Positions 1 through 8,857 of a DNA stretch of 64,000 nucleotides are shown piece by piece. This DNA is from Gordonia rhizosphera NBRC 16068 (lineage in GTDB: Bacteria > Actinomycetota > Actinomycetes > Mycobacteriales > Mycobacteriaceae): the NCBI RefSeq assembly GCF_000298195.1, contig NZ_BAHC01000135.1, positions 1-64,000 of the forward strand, given 5' to 3'. Under the pieces are notes generated by a model. That model did not search any database and was not told where the DNA came from. It was given only the letters and a program-made list of their open reading frames with translations. Position 1 is the first letter of the stretch, and each line of letters begins with the position of its first letter. The position numbers were made by a program, and so were the translations under genes.

Positions 1-1
1 G

Positions 2-160
2 CGGGCACCGCGGGCAGGGGAGTACCAAGGCCCGCGCTACAGCATCGCGTTCTTCGCCCAGGCCAACACCGACGCGATGATCGACAGCCCCAAGGGCAAG
101 TACCCGTCCATCACCGCAGGGGACTACCTGACCCAACGAGTGACCGCGAACGCACTGTGA
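2..160 (+). CDS. 2-oxoglutarate/Fe(II) (isopenicillin N synthase-like) oxygenase, C-terminal end only
   Basis: Only the last 52 codons are inside the window; the start lies upstream. The peptide contains RYSIAFFAQANTD followed by a Pro-rich stretch and ends in ITAGDYLTQRVTANAL. This matches the C-terminus of isopenicillin N synthase-like non-haem iron oxygenases, in which an Arg-x-Ser motif binds the 2-oxoglutarate or substrate carboxylate and a final helix follows. The upstream HxD...H iron ligands are not visible, so substrate and activity cannot be judged. The TGA at 158-160 is followed 15 bases later by a strong palindromic terminator, which suggests it is the last gene of its transcription unit. 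The family call rests on a short motif. Confidence 0.6.
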   Translation, partial: RAPRAGEYQGPRYSIAFFAQANTDAMIDSPKGKYPSITAGDYLTQRVTANAL

Positions 161-175
161 CACAACAGTTCTCGA

Positions 176-213
176 GCAGTCCCCGGAGTCGGTACACCGA
201 CTCCGGGGACTGC
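176..213 (+). terminator. Palindromic terminator after the oxygenase
   Basis: An 18-bp perfect inverted repeat (176-193 and 196-213) with a 2-base centre starts 15 bases after the oxygenase stop codon. There is no obvious U-run, as is common for actinobacterial terminators. It probably terminates transcription from the left. Confidence 0.7.
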
Positions 214-1013
214 AGCACCAGCCACAGCGGAGCTCACAGGCCACGTCGCAGCCCACGGGTGAAGGCGGAGACGCGTGTCGCTGCGATGACCACCGTCGAG
301 GTTCTCGAGCCACCGCGAGGGTTGTCACGTTCGCCCCGGCTGTGCGCAGCACCCCGCCGATGCTGATCGCCGTGATTTTGACGGAGAGCGCGATCGCCGT
401 GAGTGGCATCTGCACGCCCTTGACCAGGCTCATGCCTTCGCCGCCGGTGGTCTGCGATGTCACGGTGCACGGTGAGAGCGCCCAGCGGTTTGCTGATCTG
501 GCTGCCGATGGAGCCGCGGACGCACCGAAGCGCCGAGATCACGCGCCTAATCTCGCGCATCCGCCGGCAGATCGCTGGCCGTGACGTGACGATTCGCCGG
601 GTCAAGGCGCACTCCGGTCACGGACTGAACGAAAACGGCTGACCGCCTCGCACCTCGCGATCGCCGCTCGACGCAACACGATCGCCGATGTACCCACGGC
701 CACCCGCACCGTGACCGCCGGAGAACAGTGTCGCCGACCGGACCGTCACCACAATGCCGACAGCCCGACAGCAGGCCAATGACCGGGGACGTCGGCCCGC
801 CTCCATCTACTGCATTATCACCGCTTCTACTTGACAGAAGGCGAACTTATCGGGCACGAGGTCCTGCACGGCCCGATGTCGGGGATTCTACGGACGTTTA
901 TGGGGCGGCTCCCAAACCGCCCGGGATCTGCTCATCCGGGCGCTGCGCTGAACCCCGGTCCAGTCCGGCCGGGGTGGCGGCGGCTGGCCCCTGCCGGGTG
1001 CCACTGCGGTGTT
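214..1013. other. Gene-poor decayed region
   Basis: No intact gene is convincing in these 800 bases. A minus-strand reading from 433 downwards gives a plausible peptide start (MSLVKGVQMPLTAIALSVK) that loses sense near 300 and seems to resume in another frame ending at 234, suggesting a decayed small gene. The RNase H-like remnant listed separately lies at about 450-690. Bases 700-1013 show nothing recognisable except a TATACT hexamer at 1015-1020 at the edge. Confidence 0.4.
457..690 (+). pseudogene. RNase H-like remnant, frameshifted
   Basis: The plus-strand translation reads RTHRSAEITRLISRIR and then VTIRRVKAHSGHGLNEN. The VKAHSGHGLNE stretch is the C-terminal signature of RNase HI-type folds (typically (V/W)KGHSGxxxNExADRLA). 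The expected continuation ADRLA is present but in the next frame (gctgaccgcctcgca at 631-645), and LAIAARRN follows in a third frame, so at least two frameshifts break the gene. The N-terminal catalytic acidic residues are missing. It is a dead fragment, perhaps from an RT/RNase H-like protein of a mobile element. The family call is moderate because the match is short. Confidence 0.45.
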
Positions 1014-1014
1014 C

Positions 1015-1100
1015 TATACTGGTGTGGTCGCGGTGAAGAGCCGCGGAAGTGAGGCCGGGAGCCCGCACGTTTTGCGTGGTCGCCCGGTCTTTGCGCTGTC
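1015..1100 (+). other. Structured intergenic element (candidate small RNA or terminator)
   Basis: Downstream of a TATACT hexamer (1015-1020) lies a stack of hairpins: CGCGG/CCGCG around 1030-1047, and an outer CCGGG...CCCGG stem enclosing CGCACG-TTTT-GCGTG at about 1054-1091, ending in TCTTTG. It lies just beyond the end of the minus-strand DUF3800-like gene. It could be that operon's terminator or an independent small RNA. No known RNA family was recognised. Confidence 0.35.
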
Positions 1101-1637
1101 TACGAGACCTCGATCACCTCGATGACACCGTCGTCCGCGAGTTTGCGCCGGTGCCCGTGGCCCGACGGCCCACGCGAGGATGTCAGCCGCCCAGAGCAGC
1201 TCATGGGAGCGCGGTGTATCAATGACAACCTGGATGCGGTCGTGTATCCCGGCTTGGGCCAGGACTCCCACGACCGCAGTGTGGTCCTCTCGGTCCTGGG
1301 AGCAGGACTCGATAAGAATCCGAGTCGCCTTGAGCTCGATCGCTTTGGCGGCAAGGGTTTGCAGTAGTTCGGTGCGTACGTCGCGTTCGCGGCGGCCGCG
1401 GAGTGCACCAATGAACACGACAGCGGTCGTGATTGGCTGTTTGCGTAGGAACTCGGCGAGGATGCGATCGCGACTCTGTTTGCTCTCGGAATGCATGTGG
1501 ACACGGTCGCGGTTGGCCGGTTTGAGCGCGCGTAACACCCGTCTGGATTGTGCGAGGTCGCCGGACGCCACGGCGGCGGCCACCAAGATGTAGTTTGCGC
1601 CGCGGGTCTCATCAACGAAGATCTCGACAGTGGACAC
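1100..1637 (-). CDS. DUF3800-like protein, probable C-terminal frameshift
   Basis: The GTG start at 1637 gives MSTVEIFVDETRGANYILVA, an N-terminal VDET acidic motif as in the DUF3800 family (predicted RNase H-like metal-dependent fold of unknown function). Later motifs fit too: HMHSESKQSRD near residue 50, SCSQDRED near 113, and the C-terminal HELLWAADILAWAV. After WAV the reading frame continues to 1014 with low-complexity R/P-rich sequence. A shift of one base near 1170 instead gives GHGHRRKLADDGVIEVIEVS and a stop at 1100, a much more natural ending. I therefore set the end at 1100 and suspect a single-base frameshift. The start overlaps the stop of the upstream HTH gene (TAGTG), so the two are translationally coupled. 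Similar pairs occur in actinobacterial accessory DNA; the function is unknown. Confidence 0.55.
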
Positions 1638-2530
1638 TATCGATCTCCTCCCGGGGAGGCGACGCGTTTCTGGCCGTGTGACTTCGCGGTGCGCTGCAGC
1701 TCGGCACGATGGGACGTGCTGAACGGATCGCGCAGTGCGCGATGGTAGATCGGGCGCAGCACCCCCGCAGGAAGTCGAGCCGATCCCTTCCGCTGCACCT
1801 GTACGTCAAGCAGGCCAGCGGCACCAAGCTCTCCGTAGCCGCGCTCAGCGGTTCGTTCACTGATCCCATACCACCGCTGCGCCCGTTCGACCGCCATGCT
1901 GAACGTTGGCCGCTGTTTCGACTGTGTCTCTTTGAGAATGATCAGCAGCATTGTCTTACCGGGGAGATGGAGCCGGTCACTGTATCCCGCCGTCCAAAAC
2001 TCATGGGGCAACGTGAAAAAGCCTTCCTTGACCGCGGCATTACTCCCAGGCCGGAACCATTCTGAGCCATCGGCGGATTCGTGCAGCGGCGCGATGACGG
2101 TCTTGGGGCCACTGCGTGAGCGTGTCACCAGCCGCATCTCCTCGAGCACCCGAAACGTCCGCGACACTGTCGAGGTACTGCAGGGCGTACGAGTGCTCAA
2201 CAGATTCGCCCACGCACCCAACGGGAGCGGTTCCTCGGTGAGATGAATCGGCTGAAGTGCATACAGCAACAGCAATGCGTCCAGAGCGCGTTCCTGGCGA
2301 GACGTGACAAACTCGGCGAGCTTCGCGGACCGTGACGGTGCGTCGTCCTCCCGCTGCACGAGGACGTCGCGGATGGGGACGTAGCCGCGCTTGCTGTCGG
2401 CGAGTAGCTCGGCCACCGCCTCGGTGGGACTGGGCGCCTGCTGGTCCTGCAGGCCAGCAAATGGATCGAAACTCACGGCTCTGAAGGTAGCAGCCCAGCG
2501 TGACCATGCCTGCATGAAATTCGGCGGCAA
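1637..2530 (-). CDS. Winged-HTH accessory protein of unknown function
   Basis: About 297 residues from a TTG at 2530; an ATG at 2515 and a GTG near 2476 (VSFDPFAGLQ) are alternatives, and the true start is uncertain. Around residues 90-130 the segment LGAWANLLSTRTPCSTSTVSRTFRVLEEM reads as a helix-turn-helix or winged-helix unit, and a second HTH-like stretch (YGISERTAERGYGELGAAGLL) follows near residue 225. Such two-HTH proteins are seen as plasmid/phage regulators or replication-type proteins, but I cannot assign the family. It is co-directional with and coupled to the DUF3800-like gene. The upstream DNA holds three GAAAC direct repeats. The C-terminus is basic and may bind DNA. Confidence 0.6.
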   Translation of the reverse strand: MPPNFMQAWSRWAATFRAVSFDPFAGLQDQQAPSPTEAVAELLADSKRGYVPIRDVLVQREDDAPSRSAKLAEFVTSRQERALDALLLLYALQPIHLTEEPLPLGAWANLLSTRTPCSTSTVSRTFRVLEEMRLVTRSRSGPKTVIAPLHESADGSEWFRPGSNAAVKEGFFTLPHEFWTAGYSDRLHLPGKTMLLIILKETQSKQRPTFSMAVERAQRWYGISERTAERGYGELGAAGLLDVQVQRKGSARLPAGVLRPIYHRALRDPFSTSHRAELQRTAKSHGQKRVASPGGDR

Positions 2531-2574
2531 ATTGCTCTGTCAGGTGCCATCGTAGAACACTCAAATACCTACTA

Positions 2575-2603
2575 GAAACACCACTCTGAAACTTCTGTGA
2601 AAC
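2575..2603. repeat. Three GAAAC direct repeats upstream of the HTH gene
   Basis: GAAAC occurs at 2575-2579, 2588-2592 and 2599-2603, 45-75 bases upstream of the HTH gene start. The spacing (13 and 11 bases) places the copies on roughly the same helix face. They could be binding sites of the HTH protein. A second short direct repeat (GAACCTGCCCTACGT, twice) lies near 2717-2750. The rest of 2531-2802 holds nothing recognisable. Confidence 0.3.
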
Positions 2604-2802
2604 GTCGACCTAGAAGCGGCCGGCGACAGATCGACCCCCATCCCAACGCCCTGGGCAATGCGCCTTCAGGAACTCGTCGACGGTGTGTGGGGGTTCTGCG
2701 CGGGGGCGAAAGCGGCGAACCTGCCCTACGTTGGGAACCTGCCCTACGTGGACGGGGCCGCCATGGCCTGCCAACCACATCACCGGCACCGCGCCATTTC
2801 GC

Positions 2803-3619
2803 TCAGTGCGCCTGTTCGAGTTTGTCGAGAACTTCTGCGGCGACCTTGACCATGAGGTCGCAGAGACCGAGCAATGGCAACGCGCCCACCCCTGGAAGAT
2901 CGATGGCTTCCGTATATCCGGCTAAGGCTTCGTAGTCCCATCGATTCGAGTGCGATCCATTCAATGGGCGTAACAGCCGCTTGGTCGCGACGACCGCGCC
3001 GTCAGTGAGGACAACGCCCTTCGCTGCGCCCATGAACGAGTGCGTAAGTGGCTCGCTAATCGGGTCGAACGTGACCTGCCCGCTGTAGTTGACGACATGA
3101 AAAGCGCGGTGTTTGTCGATGTTCGCGAGTTCGCTGAGGGCATGTATGGTCGCGTGGCGGGGGTTTCGGATGTTCTTCGCCGCAAATGGTTGAACCGACT
3201 CGATTGCATCCCGGAACTCTGCCGTAATCCACTGTTGAGCGGGAGGCTGGCCGCGCCAGCTGCTCCATTGGTGCTGGGTTTCGCACACAGGAAAACTCAC
3301 TGCCTGCGCTTCACGAGGTGTGAGGTTCAACCGTGATGAGACGTGGAAGTAGATTGCGTGATCGAGCACAGCACGCAGATTGGTTTAGGACGTCCCCGAA
3401 CACCACAGCCCAGCTCGCAGCGGGTGGTTCCTCTTTGACATGGACTCGAAGCTCGGCGATCACGGTTGATGAATCGAACGGATCATCGCGCTGCCGCATC
3501 GAGAAGCTGTAGACATCTTTGGCCCGGAAGTCCTCGACATCGGCATGAAGCTGGTCACGATGCGCACGCGCACGGTCGAGTTTGGCACGAGCGCTGGGAG
3601 CGAAGCTGGTCGATGACAC
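2803..3619 (-). pseudogene. Unknown actinobacterial/phage-type protein split by a 1-base insertion
   Basis: Two adjacent minus-strand frames together encode one protein of about 272 residues. The first part runs from a GTG at 3619 (MSSTSFAPSARAKLDRARAHRDQL) to FGDVLN; the second continues to 2803. Deleting one C (complement of 3382 or 3383) restores GDVLNNLRAVLDHAIYFH. That matches the NLRSALDH-type motif I associate with a widespread uncharacterised family that starts with K-x-x-RA-x-x-H and carries an early (F/Y)GD segment. The remainder (FPVCETQHQW, ELANIDKHRAFHVVNY) also fits that family. It is a pseudogene by a single lesion, or a sequencing error in a CC pair. No function is known to me. 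Confidence 0.6.
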
Positions 3620-4305
3620 AAACCGAGTATCGGTGGTTAGCTGCCGGCCACCTCGGGATCGACACCCCGAATCAGTGCCCGTCCGCTAACGCCGGTCGAC
3701 GAAGTCGTTCCGCTGAGAACGAATGTGAGACCGAAGTGGACATCGAGCCCGGCTCTGGCGGCATGCTCTCAAATGAACGTCACCGAGTCTCAAATAGCCG
3801 GCTGGGCCATAGCGAAATGACGACCACAGCAGTTTATGGCCCGTTCGCGTCGTGGCCGACCGGCTGAAGACTACGGTGGAGGTCGGGGTCGGGGTTGATA
3901 TAACGCGACGTTATCGGGCCCGGCGGTTCTTCTCGGTGTCACGATCCTCCCCATCCCGTCCCCGGGCTACGCACCCCAATCGCTCCCGACGGTACCCACC
4001 TTGTCTTGATCAGCGACGACCGTCGATTCGCGCTCTGCACAATCAACTTCCACTGCCGGGCGACCCCTGGCCGTCGCACATTCTCAGCCACGCCACCTGA
4101 CGGCCAGGCATCCGCGCTTCGATCTGCGCCCCATGTGCGCGCACCCCCAACACACCCGGCGGGTGCGAACCTGGTGGCCGCCCCGCCTACGGCAAACGCC
4201 ACGGCCATATCCGCCTCCACCCACCGCGGCGGCGATCCCCACTCATCTTGCTCTTGACCTGAGAGTGCCCCGACGACGCGACCCGGCCGGGCAATTGCTG
4301 GTGAG
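3620..4305. other. Gene-poor stretch with an integrase remnant
   Basis: Apart from the integrase C-terminal fragment at 3790-3885, I find no credible gene in these 686 bases. Readings on both strands are short or R/P/G-rich shadows. The region separates two broken genes and looks like an eroded insertion site. Confidence 0.4.
3785..3885 (+). pseudogene. Tyrosine recombinase (integrase) C-terminal remnant
   Basis: The plus strand encodes SRLGHSEMTTTAVYG, the diagnostic end of tyrosine recombinases (LGHSSxxTTxxYxH, containing the catalytic His and nucleophilic Tyr). One base later the frame changes to VVADRLKTTVEVG, the usual trailing helix (xxAxRLxxxxxxL). The catalytic Arg and N-terminal DNA-binding domain are absent. 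It is a dead piece of a phage or genomic-island integrase and supports past insertion of mobile DNA here. Confidence 0.5.
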
Positions 4306-5152
4306 ATGATGACACATATGCCCATGTCCGCACCGCTGCCCGTTAAGGAGAGCGTCGGACCGACGCGACTGCGCGTCCTGATGTCCGGGCCGTGGGCGAC
4401 GATCGCCGAATACATGGTCGCGACGTTCGACCACCTGGACGCCGACGACCTCTACCCACGGTTCGACGCCGACGAGGTGGGGGGCGTCGACGGTAGCCCG
4501 ATCGATCGCGCCACGGCACTGGGTGCAGACGAGTTCGTCTGGTATTACCGTGATCTGCGGGTGGAGGAGCCGATGCCGTTCGGCGAGGAGATCCTGCACC
4601 TCGACGACGATCTCGTGGTGATCGACAAGCCGCACTTCCTCCCGACCACCCCCGGCGGACGGTACTTGCGCGAGTCCGCGCTCGTGTGGTTGCGGATCTG
4701 CCTCGCCAATCCGGACCTTATGCCCATCCATCGCCTCGACGCGCGACCGCCGGCCTGGTGATGTTCTGGGCCCGTCCCGCGGCGCGCGGCGCATATCAAT
4801 CGCTGTTCGAGAAACGGCGGGTCGCCAAGGTTTACGAGGCGGTGTCGGCGCGGCCGCCCGGGTGAGTTCCGGACGAACCGACGCTGGCCGGGCACGTCGT
4901 GCTCGTCGTCAACCGAAATCACATCGAGGTTCGCCGCGGCGAGTTGCGGGTCGTGGTCGACGACTCCCGGGAACCGAACTCCGTTACCGTGGTCGAGGTG
5001 CAAGGGGCCGGGGTGAGCGCCTCCGGACGTGCTGTGCTGCACACGATCCTGCGGCCGCACAGCGGACGGATGCGCCAGTTGCGCGTGCACCTGGCGGTTC
5101 TCGGCATCGGTATCAGATCCTGGGCGACTGTTTCGGGGTGCTGAGGCGGCAG
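4306..5152 (+). pseudogene. RluA-family 23S rRNA pseudouridine synthase, inactivated
   Basis: The N-terminal part (from ATG 4306) reads PLPVKESVGPTRLRVLMSGPW, GADEFVWYYRDLRVEEPMPF and DDLVVIDKPHFLPTTPGGRY, as in actinobacterial RluA-type pseudouridine synthases. At the catalytic motif HRLDRATAG one base is missing (CTCGAC-GCGCG near 4740), shifting the frame. ATAGLVMFWARPAARGAYQ continues in the new frame to a TGA at 4862-4864. Beyond it, still homologous, come NRNHIEVRRGELRVVVDD and GRMRQLRVHLAVLGI, then another shift near 5110 to QILGDCFGVL. Two frameshifts and one nonsense codon mean a true pseudogene. Intact versions isomerise uridine in rRNA; this copy cannot. Confidence 0.85.
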
Positions 5153-5202
5153 AACATGAGCAACGCTCGGGCGGGATTCGTTCCGAGGTCAGCCGCGTTC
5201 GG

Positions 5203-7518
5203 CTATCCGATGAATCTGGCTCGGACGGTGGTGGCAATGTCGAGCCGCATCACTTGCCGGGTGGCGTAGAGCGCGGCCGCGACGGTCAGCACGAGGGCTG
5301 ATGCGATGACGACGGTGAAGTCGGACGGTTCGGGGTGAACGCCTATGCGGAACCAGGCTTCGCCGATTCTGGCGGCGAGCGGCCAGGCCAGCAGCAGGCC
5401 GGCGGGGATGGCCAACGCCGCCGCGATCACGCCCTGCGCGAGGGCTTCCGTCACGAGGATCGTTGCGAGGCGCGCTCGACCGTAACCGAGCGCACGCAGA
5501 GTGGCGAACTCGGCCTGTCGGTCGAGCAGGGACAGAGCAAGGCTGGAGACCAGGAACAGGGCGCCGACGCCGAGACTGATGGCGAGCAGCACGTTGATGA
5601 GGCTGGTGAGCTCGCGCACCAGATTGTGCATGCCCGATCGGGCAGCGGCAAGGGTGGTGACGCGCGCGACCGCAGGAGAAGTGCTGAGGGTGCGGGTTGT
5701 CGCTTCCGGTGCGGTGAGGTACAGGGAGTTGGACTGACCGGGTAGCCCGAGCACGGCGGCGGCATCGGTGTAGGTCGCGTAGACCTGGGTGGCCGCGATA
5801 GTACGTGCGATCCCGCTGACGGTCATCTGCCGGGATCCCGTCGATGTGGTGAGCGTGACGGGTTGTCCTACACCCAGCTGCAGGGAGGAGGCGGTCTGTT
5901 CAGTGATCATGACTTGACTTGCCGCGGGTGGCAGCCCGGAGGTGAGCTGGGGCCGCTGCAGCTGCGGGACCGGGGGCAGCCCGACCACGATCGCATCCGC
6001 CTTGCGGTCGTGCGCCTGCAACAGCGCGGGTCCTGTCACGACGGGTTCGACGGCGGTGGCGCCGGCGTCGCGCGCCACTCTGGTCGCCGCGGCGGTGGTC
6101 ATCGGGTGGGCGAGGTCTGCGGTCGCGGTCCATGCCTGACCCGCGAAGGACTGGTCGACTGTCTGGGTGGTGGAGCCGATCAGCACGTTCAGTGACGCGC
6201 CTAGCCCGATGGCCCCGGCGAGGCTGACCACGGTGGCCGCGGTGAGCAGTGGTCGGCGGGTCAGCGACCTGGTGGCATAGCCGACTTCTGGTCCTGCCGC
6301 ACCGCTCGCCCCGGCCAGCCAGGGCGGCAGGGCGAATTGAACGGCGGGGTCCCCGCGCATGGCCTGTGTGGGCGCCAGCCGCATGAGCGTCCACGCGGGC
6401 AGCAGCGCCGAGGCGAGGGTCGCGCCGACCGCGACAGCGGCGACTTCGCCGAGCAGAGCGGGGCTGTACGTCGCCACAATGGTGGGAAACCCGACGGCCG
6501 CTGCATAGGTGTGGGCGACCACGACGGCGATGCCGATGGTCACAGAGATCGCGACCGCCGCCCCGGGTAGCGCCAGCACTGCAGCGGGCAGCAGCGCGGT
6601 CGCCAAGACGGTGCGTCGCCGGTAGCCGATGGCCAGGAGTGTGCCGAGTTCGCGTCGCTGGGCGTGCACGATGCGGCGCAGGCTCAGCCCGATGAGCAGG
6701 AAGCCGACCAGTGCGAAGACGCCGCCGATGACCGGGACGAACAGGCCGAAGCTGCGGAGGTCGGCATTGGTGAACCGCAGGCTGTACTGCTGGTCCCGGG
6801 GCGTGAGCTTGGCGACGGGCAGGCCGTCGGCGAGCGATTGCGCGCTGCCCGGAGGGATTGGGTGGGGTAGGTCGAGGATGAGGTCATTGACCTGCCCGCC
6901 GGTGGCGGTGACGTCTGCGAGCGCGTTCTTGGGAAGGAAGACGACCGCCAGCGAGCCGGGTTGGGGGATCAGGTATTCGGGGTTCGCAGTGGCCATCAGG
7001 TACTCGGGGGAACGGGCGAGCCCGCGCACCCGGACGGTGAGCGGGCGGCCGGCCAGGACGAGGTCGAGTGTGTCGCCGAGATGCAGGTCGGCGTGGCCGG
7101 CGTAATCCGCCTCGACGACTGCGCCGAGCGGGTCGGTGGGGTCGAGCCCTTGCCCGTCCGTGATCGCCAGACGGTTCAGGCGTGCCTGCGGGTCCATACC
7201 GACCACTTCGGCCGCAGTCTGATCAGCGCCGCGAGCGACAAGCCCGTCGATGATGAGCCGGGTCTCGGCAACCGTGGCCGATGCCGCACGCGCTCGTGTG
7301 ATCAGGTCCTCCGCGGGAACGGTCCGGCTCAGCCGGACGTCCAGGTCGGCCAGTGCCTGCCCGTGGTAGAAGGCGTCGCGGCTGGCCTGCACGTCCTGCA
7401 GTGCGAGCGCGATCCCGCCGGCCGTGCCAATCCCGGCGCCGATGACCAAGATCAGCAGCAGCGCCCGGATGCGCATCGCAGCGACGTCGCGCATCGCCTT
7501 GCGCAGCAGCAGCATCAC
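5203..7518 (-). CDS. ABC transporter permease, FtsX/MacB-like, two-domain
   Basis: A 771-residue membrane protein. A transmembrane helix near residues 15-37 (ALLLILVIGAGIGTAGGIAL) is followed by a large extracytoplasmic domain (about 40-260). Three helices near 265-380 form the first FtsX domain. A second helix near 425-445, another extracytoplasmic domain and the last three helices (about 635-760) form the second FtsX domain. This duplicated architecture is usual for actinobacterial FtsX-type permeases that use ATP hydrolysis to drive mechanical work on lipids, lipoproteins or envelope proteins rather than import. Its ATG overlaps the stop of the ATPase gene by 4 bases (7515-7518), so the two form one transporter. 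The substrate cannot be told from sequence. Confidence 0.9.
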   Translation of the reverse strand: MMLLLRKAMRDVAAMRIRALLLILVIGAGIGTAGGIALALQDVQASRDAFYHGQALADLDVRLSRTVPAEDLITRARAASATVAETRLIIDGLVARGADQTAAEVVGMDPQARLNRLAITDGQGLDPTDPLGAVVEADYAGHADLHLGDTLDLVLAGRPLTVRVRGLARSPEYLMATANPEYLIPQPGSLAVVFLPKNALADVTATGGQVNDLILDLPHPIPPGSAQSLADGLPVAKLTPRDQQYSLRFTNADLRSFGLFVPVIGGVFALVGFLLIGLSLRRIVHAQRRELGTLLAIGYRRRTVLATALLPAAVLALPGAAVAISVTIGIAVVVAHTYAAAVGFPTIVATYSPALLGEVAAVAVGATLASALLPAWTLMRLAPTQAMRGDPAVQFALPPWLAGASGAAGPEVGYATRSLTRRPLLTAATVVSLAGAIGLGASLNVLIGSTTQTVDQSFAGQAWTATADLAHPMTTAAATRVARDAGATAVEPVVTGPALLQAHDRKADAIVVGLPPVPQLQRPQLTSGLPPAASQVMITEQTASSLQLGVGQPVTLTTSTGSRQMTVSGIARTIAATQVYATYTDAAAVLGLPGQSNSLYLTAPEATTRTLSTSPAVARVTTLAAARSGMHNLVRELTSLINVLLAISLGVGALFLVSSLALSLLDRQAEFATLRALGYGRARLATILVTEALAQGVIAAALAIPAGLLLAWPLAARIGEAWFRIGVHPEPSDFTVVIASALVLTVAAALYATRQVMRLDIATTVRARFIG

Positions 7519-8216
7519 GGCTCCGTGACCGCCGTTACGTGCCCGTGTTCGAGGCGCACGGTTCGATCCGCCACGGCGCTCACCGTCGGGTTGTGGGTGA
7601 CCAGCACGACGGAGACCTCGGTGTCCTCGGTGAGTTTGCGCAGTAGCCCCATCACTCGCGCTCCGGAGTCCTCGTCGAGGTTGCCGGTGGGTTCATCGGC
7701 GAGCACGAGTGCCGGACCTTTGGCCAGGCCGCGGGCGATCGCGACCCGCTGCTGCTCGCCGCCCGACAGCTGGGCGGGGAACTTGGCCGTGGCATCGGCG
7801 AGGCCCACGTTGTCCAGCATGTGGCGGGCTCGCTCGTCCGCGTCGTGCCGACCGACCCCGGCGACGGCGAGACCGGCTTTGACGTTCTCCAGCGCAGTCA
7901 ATGTCGGCAAGAGATTGTAGAACTGGAAAACGAAGCCGATCGAGTGCGCCCGATAGGCTGTCAGCCGTCGACGGTCGGCAAGCATCAGATCCACACCGCA
8001 CGAGCGCACCGCGCCTGCATCGGCGCTGTCGAGCGCCCCGATGATGTTCAGCAGCGTCGTCTTGCCGCACCCGGACGGGCCCGTGACCGCGACCAGTTCT
8101 CCGCTGGCGATGGTAAGCGTCACGCCGTCCAGCACGACCTGCTCCCGCTGTCCGGTTCGGTATGCCTTCCGTACCTGGTCCAGCACGACCAGCGGTTCAC
8201 TGACCATCGCAGGCAC
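7515..8216 (-). CDS. ABC transporter ATP-binding protein (LolD/MacB type)
   Basis: A 233-residue ATPase with every canonical motif: Walker A GPSGCGKTT near residues 41-49, Q-loop region VFQFYNLLPTLTALENV near 95, signature LSGGEQQRVAIARGLA near 146, Walker B LVLADEPTGNLD near 167 and the H-loop VLVTHN near 200. The FYNLLPTLTALENV segment is typical of the LolD/MacB/FtsE subgroup that pairs with FtsX-like permeases. It is the partner of the permease that follows with a 4-base overlap. The start MPAMVSEPLVVLDQV is reasonable; a later Met (MVSEP) is possible. Confidence 0.95.
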   Translation of the reverse strand: MPAMVSEPLVVLDQVRKAYRTGQREQVVLDGVTLTIASGELVAVTGPSGCGKTTLLNIIGALDSADAGAVRSCGVDLMLADRRRLTAYRAHSIGFVFQFYNLLPTLTALENVKAGLAVAGVGRHDADERARHMLDNVGLADATAKFPAQLSGGEQQRVAIARGLAKGPALVLADEPTGNLDEDSGARVMGLLRKLTEDTEVSVVLVTHNPTVSAVADRTVRLEHGHVTAVTEP

Positions 8217-8532
8217 TCCAGTCTTGCGCCGGTCGAGCCGGAGTCAGGCCACTTCGCGCAAACTCGACTGTGCACGAACCCACTCGATCGGTGAACACTT
8301 CCAGCACCGATTCAGGAATCCGGTGCAGCGCGGTCCAGACGTCACCCGGCTCCCCATACCGAGTCGGGCCGGGCCCGTACGGCCCGGGTACACCCCGGAA
8401 CAAGTCGCGCACGAGTTCCCGAGCGAACGCCACAGCTGCACGCGGTGGCAGACACACCCGGGTTGCCTCACGAGCCGGCACGGTGATCCGTGACACACTG
8501 CCAGACTGCATCGAGTGATCGCTCACCCGCAA
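8197..8532 (-). CDS. Hypothetical protein upstream of the ABC exporter
   Basis: A 111-residue reading frame on the same strand as the exporter, overlapping the ATPase start by 20 bases. The middle (AVAFARELVRDLFRGVPGPYGP, GDVWTALHRIPESVLEVF) has a natural residue mix and predicted helices, and the C-terminal third is less convincing. No family was recognised. It might be the first gene of the exporter operon, or a chance open frame in GC-rich DNA. Confidence 0.35.
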   Translation of the reverse strand: MRVSDHSMQSGSVSRITVPAREATRVCLPPRAAVAFARELVRDLFRGVPGPYGPGPTRYGEPGDVWTALHRIPESVLEVFTDRVGSCTVEFARSGLTPARPAQDWSACDGQ

Positions 8533-8857
8533 TACCTCGGGTCCAGGCCGCCGACGGTGTGCTCACCGAGGGCGAGCTGATGTCGATCTCCGGGACCACG
8601 TCGCAGCAGCGACCTTCCTCGGACACGAAAGCTGGCGGACAGACCCGACAGCTCAGCCCGGCAAGCGCAATGCTCCGCTCGCGCAAGCCCGAATCAGCGA
8701 AGCAGCGTTTGCCAAGTATCGGGACCGTTGGGACCTACTCGACCATTCGACTGCCGACGCCCCCGTTCTCCTGGATGAGGAGTTGCTCAAGTGGATCAGC
8801 GTCGAGCGCGTTGGGCTGCCGACCGGACACCCCTGGCTTGCGAAAACGACGATCTGA
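8519..8857 (+). pseudogene. Possible 5'-truncated gene remnant
   Basis: An open frame without a usable start codon encodes a natural-looking helical peptide, including DHVAAATFLGHESW, APLAQARISEAAFAKYRDRW and LLDEELLKWISVERVGLPTG, ending at TGA 8855-8857. The lack of a start, and the stop codon just upstream at 8516, suggest only the 3' end of a gene survives. No family was recognised. The stretch 8858-9091 between it and the PHA locus shows nothing else. Confidence 0.3.

Noticed and set aside
234-605. 123-residue minus-strand open frame overlapping the RNase H-like remnant
   Set aside because: Arg/His-rich composition in most of its length. Only its last part might belong to a decayed gene, which is mentioned in the region note.
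895-925. tRNA-like hairpin (GGGCGG...CCGCCC)
   Set aside because: No T-loop, no D-loop and no acceptor pairing around it; just a GC-rich stem.
3939-4415. 158-residue minus-strand open frame before the RluA pseudogene
   Set aside because: No motifs, low-complexity Gly/Arg/Ala composition, and it overlaps the clear start of the pseudogene on the other strand.
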